A stretch of DNA of 33,387 nt. Source: Lachnoclostridium sp. UBA1241. GTDB lineage: Bacteria > Bacillota > Clostridia > Lachnospirales > Lachnospiraceae. The notes below the pieces were generated by a model. It saw only the letters and a program-made list of their open reading frames with translations. It did not search any database and was not told the DNA's origin. The translations under genes were made by a program, and so were the position numbers. Positions 1 to 7,946 of the stretch are shown here, piece after piece (position 1 is the stretch's first letter; each line of letters starts with the position of its first letter). The stretch is from assembly GCA_002308955.1 (NCBI GenBank), contig DBWJ01000033.1, positions 14,546 to 47,932 of the forward strand. Direction: 5' to 3'.

Positions 1-1
1 A

Positions 2-34
2 ATGAAGACCATCGCGGGAGGTGAAGAGGGATGA
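2..34 (+). CDS. 3' end of an upstream gene, probably the sugar ABC transporter ATP-binding subunit (partial)
   Basis: Only the last ten codons would be inside the window (MKTIAGGEEG then TGA). The stop overlaps the ATG of the next gene in an ATGA arrangement, the same junction seen between the two permeases that follow. In YtfR/YjfF-type operons the ATPase gene normally precedes the permeases, so this is the expected neighbour. A second reading frame stays open to a TGA at 22-24 and cannot be excluded, so both frame and identity are inferred from context. Confidence 0.4.
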   Translation: MKTIAGGEEG

Positions 35-1113
35 AGAAAATCGGCAGAAAACGCTTTCGCGGCGGGCTCGGACAGCTGACCATCCCGATTATCGCGATTG
101 CGATTCTCGCGGTATTCAATCTGATTCGCGACCCGGGCTTTTTCGAAATCGGAATCGCCCATAACAGCGACGGAAACGCCGTATTGTCCGGCAATATCAT
201 CAGCATCATTAACGGCGCGAGCGAACTCGCGATTCTGGCCATCGGCATGACGCTTGTAACGGCGGCCTGCGGCGGACAGGATATCAGCGTCGGCGCGGCT
301 GCCGCCATCGCGGGCAGCGTGTTCGTAAAGGTGCTGAAATCTGTGCCCACGGTCAACGGAGGAACGGTGCTTTTCGCATTTGTGTTCGCCTGCGTCGTAG
401 CGATGCTGTTCGGCGCTTTCAACGGTATTTTGGTCGCAGTGTTCCGGATTCAGCCGATGATCGCGACGCTGATTCTGTATACGTGCGGACGTTCCATCGC
501 CTACTGGATTAACGGCGGTGCGACACCGACGATTGCAAGCCCCATCCTTTCCGCAATCGGCGGATTCATACCGGGAATTCCGCTGCCGACACCGGTAATC
601 ATTGTCGTGGCGATGGCGATTCTCTTTAAGCTGCTGTTCCATTTTACGTCGCTTGAACTGTTCACGCAGTCCGTCGGAATCAACGGCGCGGCGGCGCGGC
701 TGAACGGCATTAATCCGACATTGATTAAGCTTTTAAGTTTTGTGCTTCTCGGCGTGTGCGTATCGGTTTCCGGATGTATCGGCGTATCGCGGCTCGGCCT
801 CATCAACCATGAAACGCTGCTCCTCGATATCGAGATGGATACCATTCTCGCGGTCGCAATCGGCGGAAACAGCCTCGGCGGCGGCCGGTTTAAAATCGGC
901 GGAAGCATTCTCGGCGCCTACGTCATTCAGACGCTTACGATCACGCTTTACGCGATGAAGGTTTCTTCGACAAATGTTAAGGCTTATAAGGCCGTCGTTA
1001 TCGTGCTTCTCGTCGTCATGGGCTCCCCGGTGGTGAAGAAACGCTTCAGCAGTTTTATAACGCGACTTTCGGAAAACCGCAGAAAAGGATTGGCGAAAGG
1101 AGCGGAAGAATGA
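31..1113 (+). CDS. Sugar ABC transporter permease, YtfT/RbsC type
   Basis: Integral membrane subunit of a carbohydrate importer. The 360-residue protein has about eight to ten hydrophobic segments and the family hallmark after the second helix, AILAIGMTLV followed by GGQDISVG, equivalent to GGIDLSVG in YtfT/RbsC proteins (BPD_transp_2 family). A second hallmark, AVAIGGNSLGGG, lies near the C-terminus. The start is supported by a GGGAGGTGAAG ribosome binding site just upstream. It overlaps the next permease by four bases, so the two are translationally coupled and probably form a heterodimeric channel. Galactofuranose or another furanose/pentose is a plausible substrate by similarity to YtfT, but the sequence does not fix it. 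The change of the usual ID to QD in the first motif is a small oddity. Confident about the class, not about the substrate. Confidence 0.9.
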   Translation: MKKIGRKRFRGGLGQLTIPIIAIAILAVFNLIRDPGFFEIGIAHNSDGNAVLSGNIISIINGASELAILAIGMTLVTAACGGQDISVGAAAAIAGSVFVKVLKSVPTVNGGTVLFAFVFACVVAMLFGAFNGILVAVFRIQPMIATLILYTCGRSIAYWINGGATPTIASPILSAIGGFIPGIPLPTPVIIVVAMAILFKLLFHFTSLELFTQSVGINGAAARLNGINPTLIKLLSFVLLGVCVSVSGCIGVSRLGLINHETLLLDIEMDTILAVAIGGNSLGGGRFKIGGSILGAYVIQTLTITLYAMKVSSTNVKAYKAVVIVLLVVMGSPVVKKRFSSFITRLSENRRKGLAKGAEE

Positions 1114-2147
1114 TGAAAAAGATATTTAAGAGAAAAGAACCGCTGACCGATACCCAGCTTCTGATGACCATCACCATCGTGATATTTTTCCTCATGTATC
1201 TGCTGGCGATGCTCCTGCTCGGCGGAGGATTTCTCCGCGCGCAGCAGATTTTCGATATGTTAAATGATAACGCGAGTCTGATTATCGTGTCCTGCGGCCT
1301 GACCATCGTCATGATCGGCGGCGGAATCGATATCAGCGTCGGCGCCGTGACATCGTTAGTTGTCATGAGCTGCGCGATTTACCTGAATAAGGGCGGTAAC
1401 ATTTTCCTTTCCGTTCTGCTTGCGGTCGGCATCGGCCTTGCGTTCGGACTCGTACAGGGCTTTCTGATCAGTTACCTCGAGATTCAGCCGTTCATCGTAA
1501 CGCTTGCGGGAATGTTCTTTGCAAGAGGAATGACGACGATTCTTTCGGTAGATCCGCAGAAAGTTACCCACAAAGGGTTCCTCAAACTGCACAGCAACAA
1601 GGAGATTAAGATCCGCTGGCTCGGACACCGCGTTCCGAACGGCAACATCATTCCGGCGGAAATGGAAATCGGCGTGATTGTTGCGCTTGCCGTCGTCATC
1701 CTCGTATTCCTTCTTCTGAAGTACGGCCGCCTCGGACGGAACTTCTACGCGATGGGCGGCAACCAGCAGAGCGCGCTGATGCTCGGAATCAACGTAAAGC
1801 GCACCCGTTTTCTGAGTTATGTCATCTGCGGGCTTCTGAGCGGAATTTCCGGGTACGTGTTCTTGCTTCATACGGCGGCGGGAAATGCCACGAACGCAGC
1901 CGGCATGGAAATGAATGCAATCGCATCCTCCATCATCGGCGGTACCCTTCTTACCGGCGGTGTCGGTAACGTCATCGGTACCTTCTTCGGCACCCTGAGC
2001 CTTACGACCATCAAGAAAATCGTTGTCTCGAGCGGACTGAACGACCCATGGTGGCAGAGTATCACAACCGGCGGCATGCTTTGTTTCTTCATTCTGCTTC
2101 AAAGCGTGGTCCTCGGCAGACGTTCCAAAAAGAAAAAAACAACATAA
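1110..2147 (+). CDS. yjfF: Sugar ABC transporter permease, YjfF type
   Basis: Second permease of the importer, 345 residues. It carries GGGIDISVGAV near residue 70, QPFIVTLAGMFFARG near residue 130, YAMGGNQQSALMLGI near residue 215 and IIGGTLLTGGVGNVIGT near residue 275. These match E. coli YjfF from memory more closely than RbsC. The start is an ATGATG doublet preceded by AAAGGAGCGGAAGA and overlapping the previous stop. The C-terminus ends in a basic RRSKKKKTT tail. It is the last gene of the operon, with a strong terminator 45 bases downstream. The pairing of YtfT-like and YjfF-like permeases suggests a two-permease sugar importer; substrate-binding protein and ATPase would lie upstream, outside the window. 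Confidence 0.9.
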   Translation: MMKKIFKRKEPLTDTQLLMTITIVIFFLMYLLAMLLLGGGFLRAQQIFDMLNDNASLIIVSCGLTIVMIGGGIDISVGAVTSLVVMSCAIYLNKGGNIFLSVLLAVGIGLAFGLVQGFLISYLEIQPFIVTLAGMFFARGMTTILSVDPQKVTHKGFLKLHSNKEIKIRWLGHRVPNGNIIPAEMEIGVIVALAVVILVFLLLKYGRLGRNFYAMGGNQQSALMLGINVKRTRFLSYVICGLLSGISGYVFLLHTAAGNATNAAGMEMNAIASSIIGGTLLTGGVGNVIGTFFGTLSLTTIKKIVVSSGLNDPWWQSITTGGMLCFFILLQSVVLGRRSKKKKTT

Positions 2148-2168
2148 TTTTTCATGTTTTCCTTCTTC

Positions 2169-2184
2169 TGCCGCTTCGGCGGCA
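2169..2184 (+). other. Short hairpin with UUCG tetraloop
   Basis: TGCCGC-TTCG-GCGGCA forms a perfect six-base-pair stem closed by C-G around a UUCG loop, an unusually stable RNA fold. It lies between the yjfF stop and the main terminator and probably protects the 3' end or assists termination. It has no T-tract of its own. Confidence 0.6.
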
Positions 2185-2192
2185 AAGCAAAT

Positions 2193-2230
2193 TACCCTCT
2201 CTGTCGGGCAGCAGAGAGGGTATTGTTTTT
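2193..2230 (+). terminator. Intrinsic terminator of the sugar transporter operon
   Basis: A perfect 11-bp inverted repeat (arms 2193-2203 and 2212-2222, arm TACCCTCTCTG, 8-nt loop) is followed by TTGTTTTT. It lies between convergent operons. On the - strand it is followed by a weaker T-rich stretch and could also stop transcripts arriving from the transglutaminase gene that ends at 2269. Confidence 0.9.
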
Positions 2231-2268
2231 GTGGCGGGGTATAGGATTTTGCTGAGTTCCCGGAAAGG

Positions 2269-4482
2269 TTACCGGATCAGCCGGTTGCCGAGAGCGCACA
2301 GGCGGTAGCGCTTCGGGTTCTTCTCCTTGAATTCCTTAAGAAGCGTCTTGTTGGCGGTCTCGAGGGTTTTAATAAGAAACGCCATATCGGAAGGTGTTCC
2401 GTACAGGAATTCCTCGTAGAAAGGAATCCAGGCGGTTGCCAGGTACGGAACGGATTCGGAAATCCGCTTCCGGTATTCCGTAAGCGTTTCCTCTTTCCGG
2501 ATTCCGAGATTCAGGTACGAAAGAATCCTCTGGTTCCTACGGTACAGAGCCGGAGCCTTGTCCCTGTCGGAAAGCCGCGCGAAGCGGCGGAGCGTAACGG
2601 CGCGGTCCGAAAGCAGGACAATTGCGGTAAATGTAATAAGCGCCGCTATTGCAAGCAGAACAAGGAGCAGAATCTTAAGTACCGGAACCGGCGTTTTTTC
2701 CTCCGGCGGGGCGGGGACGCAGGTCGGGGCGGGTGTCAACTTTACCGGCGCGTCCACACCGTGGTCATCTTTTTCATCGCTCATTGCCCAGTAGCAGTCG
2801 TAATTGAAGCCGGGCGTCACGTCAAAGGGAAGCCAGCCGACGTTTTCGAAGTAAATCTCGCACCAGGCGTGGGCCTGATCGGCGGTAACGTCCACGGGAT
2901 CGCGGCCGCTTAAGTTTACGCTGAAGCCGTGCACGTAACGTGCGGGCAGCCCTTCCGACCACGCAAGCAGTACCATGGCCGTCGCGAAATGCGTACAGTA
3001 GCCGCGCTGCTCGGTGAGGAAATAATCAAGGAAGCCGGAAGCATCCGTTACGGTCTTCGGGAACTTGCCGGGGGAAGTCGTGTAGGCGAAGGAATTCAGT
3101 GCTTTTCCGATGCGCATCATCCGGTCATACGGCGTTACGGCATCGCCGACAGCCTCCTGTACGAAGGCGGCAGCGGTATCCGAAAGGGTGAAGGACTTCA
3201 GGTAACGCGCCCGAAGGTTCGCGCGGTAATTTAAAAAGTTATTGTAAGACTTCACGTATTCGGGAACATCGTAGCGGCGCGCAATCGACGCCCAGTCTTC
3301 CGCGGTGACTTCCTTGGCGTTATTCACGAACTCGGAGAAAGCGTTATGTAAAAGGTTCAGCCGGTAGCCTTCCACCTCATACGAATCGTTCAGCCCTTTC
3401 TTCTTCTCAAAAAGGACCGTCCGGCCCTTCGCGGAAATCTCGAGGTCCGCGAGCTTCTCGCTCGGGATAAAGGCCTTATCCGGGAGGAACATGTGCTTCG
3501 AGGTGAATTCCCGGTAGGTTACTCGAATCTCCACCGACTGCATATAGTCGGGGTAGCGCGGAACCTGCCTCATGGCGAGGTTGGTCTCGAGAACGTCGAA
3601 CTCGAGCTCGTAGGAGTTCTCCTCCGCGGTGTTCACCCATTCCATATCGTCGAACGTGTCGCATACCTCGCCGGCAAGCCGCACGGAGATCGGAGTTCCC
3701 ATCACCGGCTCAACAACCAGAAGAACCTTCGAATCGTCCCGCAGGTTTCCGCCGTGCACGCGGGAACTTTCCGAAAAGCCGGGAAGGTAGGAGTCGAAAT
3801 CATCGTTCTTCCTGTCCGCCCACTGTGAAAGCGAGATCCCGATGTCGCTTAATTTGTTCCAGATTGCCCGGGCGAGATTCCAGGTGTAAGGCTTTTCGCT
3901 GATCGGGAACAGCATGCAGAACAGAAGCCATACGTATACGAAGGGTGCGACGTATGTGAGGTGCAGATCGTGGTCGGTGCGTCCGCTTTTCCGCCACAGC
4001 ACCTGCGTTTCGTCGGCAATCAGAAGGATCAGCACCGTAAGCAGAAGCATGACGCAGAGCTTCGAGCAATAATAATCGAAGAACAGGCAGAATACAAGGA
4101 ACCCGAGAATTCCTACTGCCCCGATATAACGGACCGCGCGGAGCTCTTTACAGAGGAGGCCAAGCAAAAAGCAGAGGGCAGAAATCGCGGGAATGAGCCA
4201 TATGTGGAGGTGGGTTTCGAAGAATGCGCTGCTTCCGGTTAAAAGCCCGTAGGCGGCGGGAAGCCCGAGAAGGACGACGACAGCTCCCGCGGCAATCAGG
4301 CGGTCTTTGCCCTTCAGGTAAAGTAAGAACGCGCACGCAGCGCAATAGAATACCGCGTACAGACAGACGCCGACCGTCGGCTCCTTAAGGCCGATGTCTC
4401 CGTAGCAGAACAGAAGGACAGCGACGCTAAGGGGGGCAGCGAGAACACATTCATAGAGGTACCGGCCAATCTTATTCATCAT
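2269..4482 (-). CDS. Membrane transglutaminase-like protein (TgpA/DUF3488 type)
   Basis: A 737-residue protein with about six to seven N-terminal membrane segments (to about residue 200), a soluble region, a transglutaminase-like domain, one more membrane helix (KILLLVLLAIAALITFTAIV) and a cytoplasmic tail. The papain-like triad is visible: Cys in EQRGYCTHFATAMVLLAW, His in ADQAHAWCEIYF, and Asp in WLPFDVTPG. The domain should face outside. Start: GAGGAGG lies seven bases before the ATG at 4482-4480, better placed than the GTG one codon upstream; the ATG shares one base with the upstream stop. Third gene of the MoxR-DUF58-transglutaminase operon, a common bacterial trio of unproven role, possibly in envelope protein modification or proteolysis. 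The family is confident; substrate unknown. Confidence 0.9.
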   Translation of the reverse strand: MMNKIGRYLYECVLAAPLSVAVLLFCYGDIGLKEPTVGVCLYAVFYCAACAFLLYLKGKDRLIAAGAVVVLLGLPAAYGLLTGSSAFFETHLHIWLIPAISALCFLLGLLCKELRAVRYIGAVGILGFLVFCLFFDYYCSKLCVMLLLTVLILLIADETQVLWRKSGRTDHDLHLTYVAPFVYVWLLFCMLFPISEKPYTWNLARAIWNKLSDIGISLSQWADRKNDDFDSYLPGFSESSRVHGGNLRDDSKVLLVVEPVMGTPISVRLAGEVCDTFDDMEWVNTAEENSYELEFDVLETNLAMRQVPRYPDYMQSVEIRVTYREFTSKHMFLPDKAFIPSEKLADLEISAKGRTVLFEKKKGLNDSYEVEGYRLNLLHNAFSEFVNNAKEVTAEDWASIARRYDVPEYVKSYNNFLNYRANLRARYLKSFTLSDTAAAFVQEAVGDAVTPYDRMMRIGKALNSFAYTTSPGKFPKTVTDASGFLDYFLTEQRGYCTHFATAMVLLAWSEGLPARYVHGFSVNLSGRDPVDVTADQAHAWCEIYFENVGWLPFDVTPGFNYDCYWAMSDEKDDHGVDAPVKLTPAPTCVPAPPEEKTPVPVLKILLLVLLAIAALITFTAIVLLSDRAVTLRRFARLSDRDKAPALYRRNQRILSYLNLGIRKEETLTEYRKRISESVPYLATAWIPFYEEFLYGTPSDMAFLIKTLETANKTLLKEFKEKNPKRYRLCALGNRLIR

Positions 4483-5645
4483 CACAGCACCTCCTCGAGC
4501 TTAGCATCCGGCGCGATCGGAATCAGCTCCGTGCGCGGGAAGGAAAGTCCCTCGGGGAAGTCCGAGGCGGTCAGGGACACGATATACACGACAACCGAGA
4601 CGCCGTTCGCGTTCAGAAGACGGACGAAGTCTTCCGCGGAGGCGTTCCATTTGCCGAGGATCAAGAAGGCCGCCCGCCCGGTCAAAACGGCCTCCGCGCC
4701 GCGAAGCGACTCGAAAAGGCGGGAATCCGTCTGGTTCGGGAAGAAAAAGGTCTTCGAAAGGATTTCATAGTATTCCGCAAAGGAAGCATTGCTACCAACG
4801 GAGGTCTCCGCAAGCGCCTCCTCGCGGTGATAGGCGCGGACCGGAATGCTCTCGGATACGAAAAAACGGGACAGCGCGAGGGCAATCTCGAGCATGCGGT
4901 TCTCAACCGGCAGGTAGTCGGCCGGCTTCCTGTTATAGCGGCAGGTGCTCAGGATAATGCTGATGTTCTGCTGCTCTTCACCGGTTTCAAGGCGGGACAT
5001 AAGCTTACCGGTGCGGGCCGTCGCCTTCCAGTGGATGCGGCGCCTGTCATCGCCCGGGGCATAGTCGCGGACGGTCGGGTCCAGAACGGTGCGGCCGGCA
5101 GGGTATTCGCGGGACAGAATCCTCGAGAGATTGAAGCTTTTCAGCTCCGTAAAATGATACACCTGCGGGTTGATGGTAACCTCGAGCGGCTCGGGGTTAT
5201 TGTAGCGGATCCGGAACAGGCGCAGGAAATCCGTAAGCATAACGGACTTGATGCCGACCTTGTAGGTGCCGCGGTATCGGCAGATCAGCGTGGTATCCCT
5301 TGTGATCTCGTCGCCCGGCAGAAGCTCATACTCCTCGCCGTCTCGTAGGTCGAGAACCGTCGAAAAGTCCGCATAGAAAAAGACGCGGACGGACGCGAAG
5401 GCGAACCGGTCCTCGTTCTGCAGCGTAAAATAATACGGTATCGCATTGTTGCTTACGAAGGTCTTGCCTTCCAGCCGCTGATAGATGGAAAATCGCATAC
5501 GGACCGCAAGCAGATAGCCGAAGGACAGCACGGGAATCATGGTCATCATGATAAAAAAGCCATACGTAATCGGCCCTCCGTAGAAGGAAATCCCGACTAA
5601 GGAGAGAATCCAGAGAGAAATAAAGAGAATGCGGTTACGTATCAA
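4482..5645 (-). CDS. DUF58 domain-containing protein
   Basis: A protein of about 387 residues with two N-terminal membrane helices followed by a soluble region. The DUF58 signature is clear: DPTVRDYAPGDDRRRIHWKA then ARTGKLMSRLE. The C-terminal half has the von Willebrand A-like fold typical of the family. DUF58 proteins are almost always next to a MoxR ATPase, as here, and are thought to be clients or partners of it. There is no ATG at the N-terminus. TTG at 5645-5643 is chosen because GCAGG lies seven bases upstream and the protein then begins LIRNRILFISLWIL, as in homologues. An in-frame TTG at 5663 is possible but lacks a ribosome binding site, and a stop lies just beyond it. Overlaps the transglutaminase gene. 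Confidence 0.9.
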   Translation of the reverse strand: MIRNRILFISLWILSLVGISFYGGPITYGFFIMMTMIPVLSFGYLLAVRMRFSIYQRLEGKTFVSNNAIPYYFTLQNEDRFAFASVRVFFYADFSTVLDLRDGEEYELLPGDEITRDTTLICRYRGTYKVGIKSVMLTDFLRLFRIRYNNPEPLEVTINPQVYHFTELKSFNLSRILSREYPAGRTVLDPTVRDYAPGDDRRRIHWKATARTGKLMSRLETGEEQQNISIILSTCRYNRKPADYLPVENRMLEIALALSRFFVSESIPVRAYHREEALAETSVGSNASFAEYYEILSKTFFFPNQTDSRLFESLRGAEAVLTGRAAFLILGKWNASAEDFVRLLNANGVSVVVYIVSLTASDFPEGLSFPRTELIPIAPDAKLEEVL

Positions 5646-5723
5646 GAGAATACCTGCTTTCAAGGGAAATCAAGGGAAAGAACGCGGGGGCATTCTTTCG
5701 GAATCCGGAGGAATCCGCGGGGA

Positions 5724-6644
5724 TCACTCCTTCGGAATCTTGGCGGTGCGCATCAGTGCCGTAAGAACGCTGTCTCCGGTCTCTCCGCCGATTCTTGCTT
5801 CCGCGGTCAGAAGAACGCGGTGGTGCAGAACGGGAAGGAAGACATCACGGACGTCATCGGGCTTCACGAAGTTCCGACCGGAGAGGTAAGCCTTGGCCTG
5901 GGAAGCGCGCACCAGGGCAAGAAGCGCGCGGGGGCTTCCGCCGAGCTGCAGCTTCGAATCCTGACGCGTCAGGTCAACGAGGTTCTGCATATAGGAAAGT
6001 ATGCCTTCGCTGATATGCACTTCACTGACCTTCTTACGCATATGGAGAATGTCCTCCGCCTTGCAGACGCTCTCGGCGGCTTCCGCGTCGGCTCCTGCGA
6101 GGAAGTTACGGGCCATCACAAGCTCCTGCTCTTTCGCGGGGTAGCCTACGGAAAGGCACATCATGAAACGGTCCAGCTGTGCCTCGGGAAGCGGATAGGT
6201 TCCGACAAATTCGATGGGGTTCTGCGTCGCGATTACCATGAAGGGCTCCGGAAGCGGATAGCGGGTGCCGTCCACGGTGACCTGGCCCTCCGCCATAGCC
6301 TCAAGAAGGCTGGACTGCGTCTTCGGCGAGGTACGGTTGATCTCGTCGGCAAGCAGGATCTGGTGCATGACGACGCCCTCATGGTAGTCGAATGTCTGGG
6401 TTTTCATATTGTAAACCGTCGTTCCGACAACATCGGAAGGAAGGGTATCGGGCGTGAACTGAATCCGTCCGAAGCTGCAGCGGATGCTGTCCGCAAGCGT
6501 TCTCGCAAGCGTCGTCTTGCCGACGCCGGGAACATCCTGTAAAAGCACATGGCCGCCTGCAAGCAGGCAGACCAAAACGTTGTCAACAACATCCTCCTTG
6601 CCGACGAAAATCGAATTGATGCGGGCTCTTAATTTCTGTATCAT
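5724..6644 (-). CDS. MoxR-family AAA ATPase
   Basis: A 306-residue AAA+ ATPase. Walker A is DVPGVGKTTLARTLA near residue 40, Walker B is ILLADEINRTSPKTQSSLLE near residue 100, sensor 1 is VIATQNPIEFVGTYPLPEAQ, and the C-terminal lid includes GGSPRALLALVRASQA. Length and motifs match the MoxR family closely. MoxR ATPases act as chaperone-like machines for the von Willebrand or DUF58 proteins encoded beside them, inserting metal or remodelling complexes. The start ATG follows AGGAGG with five bases between. First gene of the operon, with its own promoter. A 78-base gap separates it from the DUF58 start, with no terminator evident. Confidence 0.95.
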   Translation of the reverse strand: MIQKLRARINSIFVGKEDVVDNVLVCLLAGGHVLLQDVPGVGKTTLARTLADSIRCSFGRIQFTPDTLPSDVVGTTVYNMKTQTFDYHEGVVMHQILLADEINRTSPKTQSSLLEAMAEGQVTVDGTRYPLPEPFMVIATQNPIEFVGTYPLPEAQLDRFMMCLSVGYPAKEQELVMARNFLAGADAEAAESVCKAEDILHMRKKVSEVHISEGILSYMQNLVDLTRQDSKLQLGGSPRALLALVRASQAKAYLSGRNFVKPDDVRDVFLPVLHHRVLLTAEARIGGETGDSVLTALMRTAKIPKE

Positions 6645-6681
6645 ATAAACCTCCTGTTCGGTCGGGTATTATCGTATGCCT

Positions 6682-6711
6682 ATTATATCATAGAGAAAAC
6701 AAACGAAACAA
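6682..6711 (-). promoter_or_regulatory. Promoter of the moxR operon
   Basis: Read on the - strand: TTGTTT (6711-6706), an 18-bp spacer, then a consensus TATAAT (6687-6682). The moxR start is about 40 bases downstream. The -10 is ideal and the -35 fair. Confidence 0.65.
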
Positions 6712-6777
6712 TGGTTATTCTTTGCTCAAAATTGTCAGAATAATCTGAATGTTCAAAAACGGGGCGGAGTTGTTCAC

Positions 6778-6818
6778 GGTGCACAAAAATCGGATGCGGT
6801 TTTCGTGCACCTTTTTTT
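6778..6818 (+). terminator. Terminator-like hairpin with no evident upstream gene
   Basis: GGTGCAC (6778-6784) pairs perfectly with GTGCACC (6805-6811) and is followed by seven Ts (6812-6818), a textbook + strand terminator. The nearest gene to the left is on the other strand and runs away from it. It must therefore end an unannotated short transcript, stop antisense read-through, or insulate the Tad promoter. Confidence 0.6.
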
Positions 6819-6856
6819 GAGCGCAAAATTTCTTTGTGCAATTCGTCTAAGACAAC

Positions 6857-6920
6857 CTGACGGGTTTTTCGTCAGACTACAGCAGTGGGTGACGAAAATG
6901 CCCGGAGGGGGCTTTTTTTC
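6857..6920 (+). other. Two further hairpins upstream of the Tad promoter
   Basis: CTGACG/CGTCAG (6857-6862 and 6870-6875) encloses a GGTTTTT loop. Downstream, GACGAAAA-T-GCCC and GGGC-TTTTTTT-CG (6891-6920) form a second hairpin whose GC core (6900-6903 with 6909-6912) is followed by seven Ts. Together with the hairpin at 6778 they give three structures within 145 bases, all upstream of the Tad -35 box, so they are not part of the Tad leader. Confidence 0.5.
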
Positions 6921-6921
6921 G

Positions 6922-6951
6922 TTGACTTTTGCGCCACGGCGAGCGTATGAT
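6922..6951 (+). promoter_or_regulatory. Promoter of the Tad pilus operon
   Basis: TTGACT (6922-6927), 18-bp spacer, TATGAT (6946-6951). Transcription would begin near 6958, giving a short leader that carries AAGGAG before the first gene at 6985. It is the only good promoter found for the ten-gene operon. Confidence 0.7.
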
Positions 6952-6984
6952 TGCCGCACAAAAAACGAAGGAGCACCGACCGAC

Positions 6985-7866
6985 ATGAAAACACTCGCCG
7001 TGATTTGTCAGAAAACTTCGTACCTCAGGCAGCTTTTAGAATCCATTCCCGGATATCTTCCGAGAGAGTGGACCGTATCGGGATTTGAAACAAAGGAAAG
7101 CTTCCTGAAGGAGGAAGGGATAGCAAAGGTACTTTTAGCTGACGTGGCATTTGCCGAAAGAGAAGCATTCGTAAGTAAGAACCGGAAGCGGTTCAATGCG
7201 GCTTTATGGCTTACCGATTCGGAGGCGCAGGGTGCGGATGAGGTATTCATGTTCCGTTCGGTTTCGGAGATCGCCGAGCGGGTTCTTGCGGCGGCTGCGG
7301 GACCGGAACCGAGGACCGAGCCGTCCGGAAACGGAGGCGGCTTCCAGGTCATCGGATATATCGGCGCGGAAGGAAACAGCGGGTGCACGACGGAGGCATA
7401 CAGGAAAGCCGTGCGGCTTGCGGCGGAAGGAAAAACCGCGTTTCTCTGCCTTGATAATTCGCCGGGATTGAAGGAACTGCTGGCGGCCGAGGACGGCGTC
7501 AGCGAGCTGATGTATCTTCTGAAGGAGTACGGCGCGGAGTGGGTGAAGCATACGGATTACTGCGAAAAGCAGATTGCAGGGGTCTCGGTTTTCGCAGGCG
7601 TCGCGCGGATCGGAGACGCGACGGAGTTTCGCGAAAACGAATCGGAATGCTTTCTCAGCGGGCTCCGCGACCTGAACTGCCGGAATCTGGTCATCGATTT
7701 CGGGACAAACGGGACGGAGGAGCTGCTTTTACAATGCGATACCGTCTATGTCTGCGGGGGCAGAAACAGTGAGAAGAGAAAGGCGCTTGAGGCGCAGGCG
7801 GCACATGGGGGCTTTGCGGACCGCTTGCGTCCGGCGGCCGCGGAAACAGCCCGGGCGGGCAGGTAA
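6985..7866 (+). CDS. TadZ/CpaE-like protein with a degenerate P-loop
   Basis: A 293-residue protein at the head of the Tad operon. The N-terminal ~110 residues resemble an atypical receiver domain (LAVICQKTSYLRQLL, then VLLADVAF). A second domain starts VIGYIGAEGNSGCTTEA, the position where TadZ/CpaE and ParA/MinD-type ATPases carry the Walker A loop. The invariant Lys before the Thr pair is replaced by Cys, so ATP binding is doubtful. TadZ proteins place the pilus assembly machine at a cell pole. The start is an ATG 11 bases after AAGGAG; the frame is open further upstream, but that would run back through the promoter. The assignment rests on operon position, order and domain outline. The ATPase domain is short compared with typical CpaE. 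Confidence 0.65.
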   Translation: MKTLAVICQKTSYLRQLLESIPGYLPREWTVSGFETKESFLKEEGIAKVLLADVAFAEREAFVSKNRKRFNAALWLTDSEAQGADEVFMFRSVSEIAERVLAAAAGPEPRTEPSGNGGGFQVIGYIGAEGNSGCTTEAYRKAVRLAAEGKTAFLCLDNSPGLKELLAAEDGVSELMYLLKEYGAEWVKHTDYCEKQIAGVSVFAGVARIGDATEFRENESECFLSGLRDLNCRNLVIDFGTNGTEELLLQCDTVYVCGGRNSEKRKALEAQAAHGGFADRLRPAAAETARAGR

Positions 7867-7900
7867 GCGGTGGGCAGCAGGTGAACTTGACCGCAAGCGA

Positions 7901-7923
7901 ACTTGTGCAAAATTTGCACAAGT
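7901..7923. promoter_or_regulatory. Perfect 23-bp palindrome between the TadZ-like gene and cpaF
   Basis: ACTTGTGCAAA (7901-7911), one central base, then TTTGCACAAGT (7913-7923): eleven perfect base pairs. No T-tract follows, so it is not a terminator. It ends about ten bases before the GGGGGT ribosome binding site of cpaF. It could be an operator, or an RNA hairpin controlling processing or translation of the downstream genes. Confidence 0.7.
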
Positions 7924-7946
7924 TGCGGATAAACGGGGGTAGACAG

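Noticed and set aside
1356..2102. A 248-codon open frame on the - strand opposite yjfF
   Set aside because: The + strand frame is a clear permease; the opposite translation is charged, low complexity and without family signs.
6805..6984. N-terminal extension of the TadZ-like gene
   Set aside because: The frame is open but would run through the hairpins and the Tad promoter. The ATG at 6985 has a ribosome binding site.
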